In this document: positions 45,454-54,034 of the stretch, piece by piece | Layout of the letters: each line of letters opens with the position of its first letter | Position numbering within the stretch: position 1 is the stretch's first letter | Assembly: GCA_003220435.1 (NCBI GenBank) | Contig: QHSL01000078.1 | Span: 32,629-96,628, forward strand | From: Candidatus Rokuibacteriota bacterium | GTDB taxonomy: Bacteria; Methylomirabilota; Methylomirabilia; Rokubacteriales; CSP1-6 | DNA length: 64,000 bases | Direction: 5' to 3' | The notes under the pieces: generated by a model | Told to the model about the DNA's origin: nothing | Databases searched by the model: none | Seen by the model: the letters and a program-made list of their open reading frames with translations, nothing else | Translations under genes and position numbers: made by a program

Positions 45454-47124
45454 ATGCCCCGTCGGGACCTAACGCGACGTGCCTTTCTCAAGCGTGTGGG
45501 ATGGACCAGCGCCGGTGCGACCACGCTGCTCGTCGGCGCGCGCCCCGGACGGGCCGCGAGCGCGACCTCGCCGTACCCCGACTGGATCCCGGCGAGCCCG
45601 AAGGCGCCGAAGCGAGGCGGCGTCCTGACGCGGGCCTCGGCCTGGGACCCGCCGGTGCTCGACCCTCGACTGACGCAATCGGTCGGGCTCTTCCAGTTCG
45701 CCGGCCTCACGAGTAGCCGCCTCATCCGGTACGCGTTCCCCGACGAAGCGACCGGGACGACCGACCTCACGCTCAAGGGCGATCTCGCAGAGTCCTGGCA
45801 ATCGAGCACGGACAACCGGGTGTGGACGTTCAAGCTGCGCCAGGGGGTCAAGTGGCAGAGCGTCCCGCCGCTGAACGGGCGCGAGCTCACCGCCGCCGAC
45901 GTGAAGTACTGCTTCGAGGCATACGCGAAAGAAGGAGTCCAGTCGTTCGCGTTCCGCGAGATCGAGGGGATGGAGACGCCCGACAAGTACACGCTGCGCG
46001 TGCACCTCCACACGCCCAACGTCTTGTTCCCGCAGAACGTCGCCGAGTCGGTCACGGTGATCTTTTCCCGAGAAGTCCTGGAGGAGGACGGCGATCTCAA
46101 GAAGCGGCTGATCGGCACCGGGCCTTACATCCTCAAGGAGCACACCCGCAAGGTACGAGTGGTGCTCCAGCGCAACCCCGACTACTACGACAAGGGCCGT
46201 CCATACGTCGACGAGTACGTCATCCTCTCGACGCCGGATGCCGCCACCCGCCTGGCGGCGTTCCGAACGGGACAGAGCGACATGATCGCGCTGGCGAGTC
46301 TGAGTGAGGTGGAGACCGTCCGCAAGACCAACCCCGCCGCCGTCGTGCAGGCGTACAAGAACGTCCTCACCCCGTTCGGCCTGGCCCTCGCGCAGGACAA
46401 GCCGCCGTTCAACGACGTGCGGGTCCGGCGCGCGATCTCGATGGCCATCGATCGTCAGAAGCAAGTCGATACGGTGTACGAGGGCCACGGCATCCTCGGT
46501 TGGGGTGTCCCGTACATCTACTACCAGGACACGATGCCGACGGCGTCTCAGCTCGGACCGTGGTGGCAATATCGCCCGTCGGAGGCCAAGAAGCTGCTGA
46601 CCGAGGCCGGTCACCCGAACGGCTTCGAGACGACGCTGTTCTACTACGAGTACTTTCCGCAGATGACGTCGCAGGTGCAATTGATCCAACAGGAGCTGAA
46701 AAAGAACCTCAACATCAACATCAAAATCACGAAGCTCGACTACACGACGTACTATGGGCGCTACGTCGAGGGAAAGTGGGACGGAATGTCCTGGGGGTTC
46801 CAGTCGGGCCACGCGGTAGGCCTCGACGAGCGGACGTACCAGTACATGCACTCCAAGTCCACGAAGAACTTCTTCCGCGTCAACGATCCCCTCATCGACG
46901 AGCTGACCGTCAAGCTGCGGCAAACGCCCGACCGCGCCGAGCAGGCCAAGATCGCCAAGCGGATCGTCGATCGAGAGTACGACCAGGTCCTGAGAATGTG
47001 GATGCCGTACGACAACGGCTTCCTGGTCCTGCAGCCGCATGTGCGAAACGGCGGCGCTCTCGCCATCCGACGCACGGATGCTTACGGGTCGCCGACCATC
47101 GCCCGGCTGTGGCTCGATAAGTAG
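45454..47124 (+). CDS. Tat-exported solute-binding protein, family 5 (copy 2)
   Basis: The 556-residue protein has the twin-arginine signal RRAFLKRVGWTSAGATTLL and the same domain structure as copy 1. ATG at 45454 is preferred over the longer frame because AAGGAG lies at 45441-45446 and the Tat signal then starts normally. The sequences differ most in the signal peptide and the C-terminal 25 residues, and share long runs elsewhere. The pair may have slightly different ligand ranges. Confidence 0.93.
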   Translation: MPRRDLTRRAFLKRVGWTSAGATTLLVGARPGRAASATSPYPDWIPASPKAPKRGGVLTRASAWDPPVLDPRLTQSVGLFQFAGLTSSRLIRYAFPDEATGTTDLTLKGDLAESWQSSTDNRVWTFKLRQGVKWQSVPPLNGRELTAADVKYCFEAYAKEGVQSFAFREIEGMETPDKYTLRVHLHTPNVLFPQNVAESVTVIFSREVLEEDGDLKKRLIGTGPYILKEHTRKVRVVLQRNPDYYDKGRPYVDEYVILSTPDAATRLAAFRTGQSDMIALASLSEVETVRKTNPAAVVQAYKNVLTPFGLALAQDKPPFNDVRVRRAISMAIDRQKQVDTVYEGHGILGWGVPYIYYQDTMPTASQLGPWWQYRPSEAKKLLTEAGHPNGFETTLFYYEYFPQMTSQVQLIQQELKKNLNINIKITKLDYTTYYGRYVEGKWDGMSWGFQSGHAVGLDERTYQYMHSKSTKNFFRVNDPLIDELTVKLRQTPDRAEQAKIAKRIVDREYDQVLRMWMPYDNGFLVLQPHVRNGGALAIRRTDAYGSPTIARLWLDK

Positions 47125-47175
47125 GGAGGCGCTCGCGAGGGGGCTCTGGCCGATGCGGGAGAACGAGGAGCCGCC

Positions 47176-48126
47176 GTGCACAAGTATGTGATCCGGCGGC
47201 TCTTGCTGGCGATTCCCGTCCTGCTCATCTCCTCGCTGATCGTCTTCGGATTGATGCGCGTCATGCCGGGTGACGCGCTGATCGCCCTGATGGGTGAGTC
47301 CGGCAACATCGGCCAGAAGGAACTGGCGAAGCTCCGCAACGATCTCGGCCTCGACCGGCCCTACCACGAGCAGTACCTGCTTTGGCTCTGGCAAATGGCG
47401 AGCTTCAACCCGGGCGACTCCATTTTCACGAACGAGCCGATCCCGGTCTCGCTCAAGAAGGCGATCCCGGTGACCCTCGAGCTGGCGGCGCTGGCGATGA
47501 TCCTCGGTATCAGCATCGCCGTGCCGATCGGCGTGCTGTCGGCGACGCGGCAGGATACGACCGCCGACTACGCCGGGCGGGTCGTCGCCGTCTCCGGCCT
47601 CTCGATCCCCGACTTCTGGCTGGGGACGCTCGTCATCACCTTCTCCGCGATCTGGGTCCACTGGATCCCGCCGATCGGGTACGTGAGCTTCTGGGACTCG
47701 CCGTGGCGCAACCTGCAGCAGTTTCTGCTGCCGGCGGCCGTGCTCGGCTACCGCCTCGCGGCGGCCACGATGCGCATGACCCGCTCGACGGTCCTCGAGA
47801 CGCTGCGCGAGGACTACGTGCGCACGGCGTGGGCCAAGGGACTGGCCGGCCGCATCGTCGTGTACAAGCACGCGTTGAAGAACGCGCTGATCCCGGTCGT
47901 CACGATCATCGGCGGTCAGCTCGGGACGCTGCTGGCCGGCACCTTCGTCATCGAGCAGATCTTCGCGCTCCCGGGGATGGGCCGGCTCACCGTGGAAGCG
48001 ATCCTGTACCGCGACTATCCGGTCGTCCAGACCAACGTGATGCTGGTCGCGGCGACCCTGGTCACGCTGAACCTGATCGTGGATCTCACCTACGCGTGGC
48101 TCGACCCGCGGATCCGCTACCAGTGA
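47176..48126 (+). CDS. ABC permease, DppB type
   Basis: The 316-residue protein has the DppB N-terminus (VIRRLLLAIPVLLISSLIVFGLMRVMPGD), six predicted membrane helices, and the ATPase-contact loop (VRTAWAKGLAGRIVVYKHALKNALIPV). It forms a channel with the next gene product. A GTG start follows GAGGAG. Confidence 0.95.
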   Translation: MHKYVIRRLLLAIPVLLISSLIVFGLMRVMPGDALIALMGESGNIGQKELAKLRNDLGLDRPYHEQYLLWLWQMASFNPGDSIFTNEPIPVSLKKAIPVTLELAALAMILGISIAVPIGVLSATRQDTTADYAGRVVAVSGLSIPDFWLGTLVITFSAIWVHWIPPIGYVSFWDSPWRNLQQFLLPAAVLGYRLAAATMRMTRSTVLETLREDYVRTAWAKGLAGRIVVYKHALKNALIPVVTIIGGQLGTLLAGTFVIEQIFALPGMGRLTVEAILYRDYPVVQTNVMLVAATLVTLNLIVDLTYAWLDPRIRYQ

Positions 48127-48133
48127 CGCGCTG

Positions 48134-49033
48134 ATGGCGACGGTCCCCCTGCGCGTGACGTTGGAGGAGCCGGCGGGTGCCACCATCAGCCGGGCACACG
48201 CGCTCTGGCTCACGATGAAGCGCAAGCCGCTGGGCGCGGCCTCGGCCGCGCTCCTCGTGGTGCTCGTCCTCACCGCGATCTTCGCCGACGTGCTGGCGCC
48301 CTACGATCCGCTGGCGACCCAGCCGGAGATCCGGCTCTCCGCGCCGAGCCGCGCCCACCCGTTCGGCACCGACGACATCGGCCGCGACGTGTTGAGCCGG
48401 ATCATCTACGGCAGCCGGATCTCGCTCTGGGTCGGGCTGCTCGCCGTCGGCATCGGGACCGCGGCGGGCATGGTGATCGGTCTTCTGTGCGGCTACTGCG
48501 AGGGGCGCCTGGATCTCATCGCCCAGCGCGTCATGGACGCCGTCCAGGCGATTCCGGGGCTCGTGCTCGCGCTGGCGATCGTCTCGGTGTTGAAGCCGAG
48601 CACCACCAACGCGATGCTGGCGATCGCGATCGTGATCATCCCCGGCAACTCGCGCATCGTTCGCGGCGCGGTGCTCTCGGCGAAACAGAACCGGTATGTC
48701 GAGGCGGCGCAAGCGCTCGGCTGTCGCCATCCACGCATCATCACGACCCACATCCTGCCGAACGTCACGGCGCCGATCCTCGTGATCGCGTCGATCTGGC
48801 TCGGCAACGCGATCCTGATCGAGGCGACGCTCTCGTTCCTCGGCGTCGGCACCCAACCGCCGACACCGTCGTGGGGGCTGATGCTGTCGAGCACGGGCCG
48901 GGCGTTCATGGAGCAGGCGCCGTGGCTCGCGATCTTTCCCGGGCTCGCCATCAGCCTGGCGGTGCTCGGCTTCAACCTGTTCGGTGATACTCTCCGGGAT
49001 GCGTGGGATCCGAAGCTCCGGCGGCAAGGCTAA
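48134..49033 (+). CDS. ABC permease, DppC type
   Basis: The 299-residue protein has the DppC layout: one N-terminal helix (ALLVVLVLTAIFADVLAPYDP), the HPFGTDDIGRDVLSRIIYGSR motif, then the permease domain with the EAA-type loop (VEAAQALGCRHPRIITTHILPN). The DppD/DppF ATPases are not encoded nearby, so this importer must share ATPases from elsewhere. Confidence 0.95.
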   Translation: MATVPLRVTLEEPAGATISRAHALWLTMKRKPLGAASAALLVVLVLTAIFADVLAPYDPLATQPEIRLSAPSRAHPFGTDDIGRDVLSRIIYGSRISLWVGLLAVGIGTAAGMVIGLLCGYCEGRLDLIAQRVMDAVQAIPGLVLALAIVSVLKPSTTNAMLAIAIVIIPGNSRIVRGAVLSAKQNRYVEAAQALGCRHPRIITTHILPNVTAPILVIASIWLGNAILIEATLSFLGVGTQPPTPSWGLMLSSTGRAFMEQAPWLAIFPGLAISLAVLGFNLFGDTLRDAWDPKLRRQG

Positions 49034-49044
49034 GGGAGGAATAG

Positions 49045-50196
49045 ATGGAATACCGGCTGATCTCCGGCGACAACCACATCGACCTGACCTATCTCCCGAC
49101 CGATCTCTGGTCGTCGCAGGCGCCGGGTAAGTGGAAGCTCATGGTCCCGCGCGTCGAGGAGCTGGAGGACGGGCTCCACTGGTTCGTCGACGCCCAGGAC
49201 AAAGGCATGTGGAACGGCGTCGGGCCGGGGTTCCTCAAGTACCAGCGGGGCATGTTCGGCCACATCGACGAGATGAAGGACCTCGGCTTCGAGTGGGACT
49301 ATCAGCGCGGCGCGCGGCCGCGGCCGACCACGCCCGAGCTGCGGCTGGCCGACCTGGATCGCGACGGGATCGACGCCGAGGTCGTGTACGGCTGCCTGAT
49401 GATCAACGACCTCATCGGTGACGCGTCGATGCGCGCCTGGGCGGACAAGATGTACAACGACTGGGCCGCGGACTTCGCGAAGCGCTCCAACCCTGAACGG
49501 GTGTTCCCGCTGGCGATCATTCCGAACACGGATCCCGGCGAAGCCGCCGCCGAGGTGCGCCGCTGCGCCAAGCTGGGGCTCCGGGGCGGAGACCTCGCGT
49601 TCAAGCGCATGTCGCCGCCGCTCTACCATGACGGCTGGTTCCCGCTCTGGGAGGCGGCCGCCGAGTGCCGGTTCCCGATCGCGTTCCACTCGACGGGCTT
49701 CAAGGCCCTGCGCGCGCCCGACACGCCGCAGATGGAGCAGCAGTATCTGACCCAGTGGCGTCTGGTGCGCTCGGCCCTCTTCCAGCTCGACACCATGGAA
49801 GTCCTGGTCTCGATCCTGGCGTCCGGCGCCTGCGAGAAGTACCCGGACTTCAACTTCGTGCTCGGCGAGTCGGGCGTGACCTGGCTGCCGTACGTCTTCG
49901 ACCGCCTCGACACCGAGTACCAGGATCGCGCGCGGTCCCTCGGCTTCTCGCTCAAGCCCAGCGACTACTTCCGCCGCCAGGGCTACGTGACCTATCAACA
50001 AGATCAGTTCCTGGAGCCGATCATCCCGCTCATCGGCGAAGACAACATCATCTGGGGCGCGGACTATCCGCATCCGGACTGCATCTGGCCGAACTCGCAC
50101 AGCACGCTCGAGAAGAACCTGGGTGGGCTGCCGGAGCGCGTCCAGAAAAAGATCACGCGCGATAACGCGGCGAAGCTTTACCGCATCGGCTGCTGA
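49045..50196 (+). CDS. Amidohydrolase-related protein (ACMSD-like)
   Basis: The 383-residue TIM-barrel protein begins with SGDNHIDL, where the usual HxH is DxHxD. Later motifs are IAFHSTG, GESGVTWLPYVFDRLD and WGADYPHPD (metal-binding Asp). The family hydrolyses or decarboxylates aromatic and other organic acids. GGGAGGAAT precedes the ATG. The last three codons and the stop lie within the palindromic repeat that follows. Confidence 0.88.
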   Translation: MEYRLISGDNHIDLTYLPTDLWSSQAPGKWKLMVPRVEELEDGLHWFVDAQDKGMWNGVGPGFLKYQRGMFGHIDEMKDLGFEWDYQRGARPRPTTPELRLADLDRDGIDAEVVYGCLMINDLIGDASMRAWADKMYNDWAADFAKRSNPERVFPLAIIPNTDPGEAAAEVRRCAKLGLRGGDLAFKRMSPPLYHDGWFPLWEAAAECRFPIAFHSTGFKALRAPDTPQMEQQYLTQWRLVRSALFQLDTMEVLVSILASGACEKYPDFNFVLGESGVTWLPYVFDRLDTEYQDRARSLGFSLKPSDYFRRQGYVTYQQDQFLEPIIPLIGEDNIIWGADYPHPDCIWPNSHSTLEKNLGGLPERVQKKITRDNAAKLYRIGC

Positions 50197-50305
50197 AAAG
50201 GGCCCATCTGCTTCGTTGGCGCCGGCGGCCCCTCCCTGCGGCGTATGTGGCATACGCCTCGGTCGGCCTCCGGCGCCGCCTCGCATCTGGACCCTTTTGA
50301 GCAGC
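50189..50305. repeat. Palindromic intergenic repeat element
   Basis: The 117-base element has near-complementary ends (GCTGCTGAAAAGGG at the left, CCCTTTTGAGCAGC at the right). Inner arms GGCGCCGG/CCGGCGCC and a central GGCGTATG/CATACGCC hairpin with a TGG loop also pair. Similar AAAAGG...CCTTTT palindromes are common intergenic repeats in several bacterial genomes. The left end supplies the stop codon of the amidohydrolase gene. Confidence 0.75.
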
Positions 50306-50337
50306 CGTTGAGAAGCAGGTAACAGAAAGGAACCGAG

Positions 50338-51090
50338 ATGACATCGCTCCGCGACAAAGTCTCGCCCGAAGAATGGGCCGTGCGCGTCGACCTGGCCGCT
50401 TGCTACCGGCTGCTGGTGCGCTACGGCTGGGAGGATCTGGTCTTCACGCACATCACCATGCGGGTGCCCGGCGCCGACGACCAGTTCTTGATCAACCCGT
50501 ACGGGCTCTTCTTCGACGAGATCACCGCCTCGAGCCTCGTGAAGATCGACCTCCAGGGCAAGAAGCTCGACGACTCACCGTACGGCGTGAACCCGGCGGG
50601 CTTCGTGATCCACAGCGCCATCCACGCCGCGCGGCACGACGCGCGCTGCGTGCTCCACACGCACACGGTGAGCGGGATCGCGGTCTCGGCCCAGCGCGAG
50701 GGACTCTTGCCGATCTCGCAACAGTCGATGTCGGTGATTCCTAGCCTTGGCTATCACGACTTCGAGGGGATTGCGACGCGGGACGAGGAGAAGCCGCGGC
50801 TGGTCGCCGACCTCGGCGACAACACGCATTTGATCTTGCGCAACCACGGGCTGCTCACGGTCGGCGAGACCGTGGCCGACGCGTTCGTGGCGATGTACTT
50901 CCTCGAGTCCTCGTGCGCGATCCAGGTGCGCGCCCAGTCGGGCGGCGGTGAGCTGATTCCCGTGCGCAAGGAGGTCCTCGACGCCGCCTACACGCCGATG
51001 GGGTTGGCGAGGCCTCGCGGCCGGGGCGCCGCGATCTGGCCGGGGCTTCTGCGGCGTCTCGATCGCACGGATCCGTCCTACCGCGACTGA
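50338..51090 (+). CDS. Class II aldolase/adducin-domain protein
   Basis: The 250-residue protein has the class II aldolase fold with zinc ligands in LHTHTVSG and LRNHGLL and the early VFTHITMRVPG strand. Members cleave or epimerise sugar phosphates, or act on small hydroxy acids. AAAGGAA precedes the ATG. It lies 3' of the amidohydrolase and the transport genes, so it may act on the imported compound's breakdown products. Confidence 0.88.
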   Translation: MTSLRDKVSPEEWAVRVDLAACYRLLVRYGWEDLVFTHITMRVPGADDQFLINPYGLFFDEITASSLVKIDLQGKKLDDSPYGVNPAGFVIHSAIHAARHDARCVLHTHTVSGIAVSAQREGLLPISQQSMSVIPSLGYHDFEGIATRDEEKPRLVADLGDNTHLILRNHGLLTVGETVADAFVAMYFLESSCAIQVRAQSGGGELIPVRKEVLDAAYTPMGLARPRGRGAAIWPGLLRRLDRTDPSYRD

Positions 51091-51116
51091 GCGGCGTCCC
51101 ACCACCCCGAGCGCCG

Positions 51117-51317
51117 TCAGTGACGGTGGTCGGGGTGGGCGTGGTCGAACCGGGCGTGGTGCTGGCGCAGGAGATCCCCGTAGTCGTTCCCGTTCGGCGT
51201 GCGGACCACCGTGTGGATGTGGTGCCGCGTCGGCGCGTCGTTGTCGAACGCAATACCCCGCTGGTGATCGAACTCGATGAGGATCACCGGGCTGTGGATT
51301 CGGTAGTAGAAGACGAC
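51117..51317 (-). pseudogene. Remnant of a DUF3500-family gene (C-terminal end)
   Basis: On the minus strand a 66-codon stretch reads [18 protein letters not shown] and [15 protein letters not shown], followed by an authentic stop at 51117-51119. This is the conserved C-terminus of the DUF3500 family, normally over 300 residues long. A stop (TAA) lies directly upstream at 51318-51320, and the remaining space to the LLM gene end at 51441 is too short for the rest. It is therefore a decayed leftover. The rest of 51091-51440 holds nothing else I can identify. Confidence 0.7.
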
Positions 51318-51440
51318 TTACCCATCTCGAGGTATTTCTGCAGGCCGGGGGGAGCTCGGCCTGACGCGAGCGAGCCGAGACCGGCTGTCCCGCTCGCACC
51401 TTGAGGCCGGGAGGTGGCGTCGCTATTGCGGGTCTCCGTT

Positions 51441-52499
51441 TCAGGCGCCGGCGCCAAGCTCGGCGCGCACGCGCGGCAGCACCTCGCTGGCGACGCGCGC
51501 CATGAAGCCGCGCTCGGGATCGTCCGGGGCCGTCGGGTTCGGGATCGGGTGCAGGCAGACGTAGTCGAAGCTGGCCGGTGCCGCCCGGAGCACGGCGACC
51601 AGCTGCGTGACGATCTCGGATACGCCGCCCCGGAGGCAGAACGCGTCGGCCGCGGCTTCCGGCAGGAAGTCGACGACGCGGCCACTCGCCTCGAGATCCG
51701 TGGCGTGGTGGAAGTCCGGGAAGACCCCACGCTCGCGCTTGAGCTTCTCGGGATCCGGACCCGACCAGACGAGCCCGGGCGGGTCGAAGAGCATCGGCGA
51801 GTACTCGTAGTAGCCGGCGGCCATCGACTTGCCCATCGCGAGCGCCCGGGCGCGGTCCTCGACGAGCACGGTGTGGAACACGGCGCCCAGGCGGACCGAC
51901 GACGGATCGCGCCCGGCGGCGGCGGCGCCCGCGTGGATCTCGTCGATCGACTTCTTGAGGTTGGCCGCGTGCGTGCCGACCCGGATGAAGACGCCGTCGG
52001 CGACGCCCCCGGCCATGCGGAGCGTGCGCGGCCCGCCGGCCGCGATCCAGATCGGCACCGGCCGGTGATGCGGCAGGCGGGCCGGCTCGCGCGCGCCGAC
52101 GTCGACCGCCTGGCCGTCGAGCAGCTTGCGCATCAGGCGCGCGCTCGCCTCGAGCTCGTGGACGCGCGCCGGGCGCAGCCCGATCAGGCGGACGGCGGTG
52201 TCGCCCACGCCCCAGCCGAGCAGCGTGCGACCGGGTGCCAGCTCGTCGACGGTCGCGATCGAGGACGCGGTGACGCTCGGGTGGCGGTTGACCGGGTTCG
52301 CCAGCAGCGTGGCGAGGACGATGCGCTCGGTCACGCGCGCCGCCGCCGCCATCAGCACGTAGGTGTCGCGGCGGCGCAGCTGCGAGTCCGGCTGGAACGC
52401 CGCCTCCCACCCCAGCGACTCCGCGCGCCGCACGTCGGCCGCGAAGGCGTCGACCGAGCGAGCGTCGAAGCGGTTCAGGCCGAAGCGCGGCACCGCCAC
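51441..52499 (-). CDS. LLM-class (luciferase-like) oxidoreductase
   Basis: The roughly 352-residue TIM-barrel protein has the LLM features of F420- or FMN-dependent enzymes: RRAESLGWEAAFQPDS, RIVLATLLANPVNRHP, RTLLGWGVGD, PVPIWIAAGGPRTLRMAG and ADGVFIRVG. Usual roles include F420-dependent reductases and alkane-type monooxygenases. GTG at 52499 is used. A CTG six bases further upstream overlaps the aminotransferase stop as CTGA and is an alternative. Substrate unknown. Confidence 0.88.
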   Translation of the reverse strand: MAVPRFGLNRFDARSVDAFAADVRRAESLGWEAAFQPDSQLRRRDTYVLMAAAARVTERIVLATLLANPVNRHPSVTASSIATVDELAPGRTLLGWGVGDTAVRLIGLRPARVHELEASARLMRKLLDGQAVDVGAREPARLPHHRPVPIWIAAGGPRTLRMAGGVADGVFIRVGTHAANLKKSIDEIHAGAAAAGRDPSSVRLGAVFHTVLVEDRARALAMGKSMAAGYYEYSPMLFDPPGLVWSGPDPEKLKRERGVFPDFHHATDLEASGRVVDFLPEAAADAFCLRGGVSEIVTQLVAVLRAAPASFDYVCLHPIPNPTAPDDPERGFMARVASEVLPRVRAELGAGA

Positions 52500-52501
52500 C
52501 G

Positions 52502-53905
52502 TCAGCTCGCGCCCAGCAGGCTGCCCATCTCGGCGATGGCCTTGTCGAGCACGCCGACGACGCGGTCGATCTCGGGTCGCGTGATGATCAGCGGGGGCGA
52601 GAGCACGATTGTGCTGCCCAGATGGCGGCCACCGCCGGAGCGGCCGACGATCACGCCGTTGCGTCTCGCGAAGTCGACCACGCCCTTCACGCGCTCGGGC
52701 GGGATCGCTTCTTTGGTCATGCGATCGCGAACCAGCTCGACGCCGGCGAAGAGTCCCTTGCCGCGCACGTCGCCGACCCACGGATGTCGCGCGAGCGTGC
52801 GGAGCCCGTCCAGCAGATAGGCACCGTTTTCGGCCGAGCGCTCGGCCAGACGCTCCTCGAGGAGGATCTCGATGTTGCGGTTGGCCACGGCGGCGGCGAC
52901 CGGGTGGCCCCCGTACGTCGAGATCTGGAAGACCTGCCGGTTCTCGGACGGCTCGCCGACGAACGACTTGAACACGTCGTTGCGGACGACGGTGGCGGCG
53001 ATCGGCAGGTAGGCGCTCACCAGGCCCTTGGCGATCGCGACGATGTCGGGCCGAACACCATAGTGCTGGTGCGCGAACATCTTGCCGGTACGACCGAAAC
53101 CGTTGATGACCTCGTCGATGTGCAGGAGGCAGCCGTACTTCTTCGCGATCGCGGCGACCTCCGGAAGGTACTCGTCGGGCGGCACCGCGACGCCGACGGC
53201 GCTCATGATCGGCTCCACCAGGATCGTCGACACCGTGTCCGGGCCCTCGCCCTGGATCGTCGCCTCCACGTTCTTCGCGCACGCGAGCTCACAGGACGGG
53301 TAGGTGAGCCCGAAGGGGCAGCGATAGCAATAGGGCGGCGCCACGTGGACGAAGTCGTTGCCCCCGAGCGGCTCGAACTTCACCTTCCGGTCGCCCATCC
53401 CGCCCGCCGCCAGCGTCGCCAGGGTCGTCCCGTGGTAGCCGAGGTACCGGCTGATCGTCTTGTAGCGATAGCGGCCCGGGCTCTCGTGCTTGGTGTACTG
53501 CCTGGCGATCTTGAAGCCCGCTTCGTTCGCCTCCGAGCCGGAGGCGACAAAATAGACGTGGTTGTCGCCGCCGAGGAGGCCGTTCACTCGCTCGGCGAGG
53601 GCGGCGGCCGGCGCGTTCATCGCGGTGTGGGGATAGTACGGCAGCGCGCGCATCTGGGCGGCGGCGACGTCGGCCAGCTCGGTCCGGCCGTAGCCGATGT
53701 TGACGCACCAGAGGCCGGCCATCGCATCCAGGTACTCGGTGCCGTCGGCATCGACGACGGTCGAGCCGCGGCCTTCGACGATCACCATCGGCTCGGCCTC
53801 GAGCTGCCGATGCGCGACCGCGGGGTGGAGCACGTTGTCGAGGTCCTGCCGCACGACGGCCGCGCGGCCGCTCGGGATCGGGGCGGAGCTTTCAGGGATC
53901 GCCAT
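52502..53905 (-). CDS. Class III PLP-dependent aminotransferase
   Basis: The 467-residue protein has DAMAGLWCVNIGYGR, the ASGSEANEAGFKIAR phosphate-binding segment, LHIDEVINGFGRTGKMF (PLP Asp) and the Schiff-base lysine in VAIAKGLVSAYLP. It transfers amino groups between omega-amino acids or amines and keto acids. GAGGAGGCG precedes the ATG. An internal Cys-rich loop (YCYRCPFGLTYPSCELACAK) is present, as in several omega-aminotransferases. It is cotranscribed with the LLM enzyme. Confidence 0.93.
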   Translation of the reverse strand: MAIPESSAPIPSGRAAVVRQDLDNVLHPAVAHRQLEAEPMVIVEGRGSTVVDADGTEYLDAMAGLWCVNIGYGRTELADVAAAQMRALPYYPHTAMNAPAAALAERVNGLLGGDNHVYFVASGSEANEAGFKIARQYTKHESPGRYRYKTISRYLGYHGTTLATLAAGGMGDRKVKFEPLGGNDFVHVAPPYCYRCPFGLTYPSCELACAKNVEATIQGEGPDTVSTILVEPIMSAVGVAVPPDEYLPEVAAIAKKYGCLLHIDEVINGFGRTGKMFAHQHYGVRPDIVAIAKGLVSAYLPIAATVVRNDVFKSFVGEPSENRQVFQISTYGGHPVAAAVANRNIEILLEERLAERSAENGAYLLDGLRTLARHPWVGDVRGKGLFAGVELVRDRMTKEAIPPERVKGVVDFARRNGVIVGRSGGGRHLGSTIVLSPPLIITRPEIDRVVGVLDKAIAEMGSLLGAS

Positions 53906-53933
53906 GTCGCCTCCTCGCCGGGGTATGGGCGGG

Positions 53934-53939
53934 ATTATA
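53934..53939 (-). promoter_or_regulatory. TATAAT -10 box for the aminotransferase gene
   Basis: On the minus strand a perfect TATAAT lies 28 bases before the ATG at 53905, followed by a GAGGAGG SD site. No convincing -35 is seen. Confidence 0.45.
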
Positions 53940-53965
53940 CGCTTCGCCCCCGGCGTGGCTTGAGC

Positions 53966-53989
53966 CGGGCGGCCCGCGCTGGCCGCCCG
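53966..53989 (-). terminator. GC hairpin downstream of the Pal gene
   Basis: A perfect 9-base-pair stem (CGGGCGGCC/GGCCGCCCG) with a 6-base loop lies about 45 bases after the Pal stop. There is no U-tract, so it would be a weak or Rho-assisted terminator or a pause site. Confidence 0.4.
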
Positions 53990-54034
53990 ACTTCTCAGCG
54001 CATGGCGGTCGTGCGACTCGGCCCTTGCTCGGTG

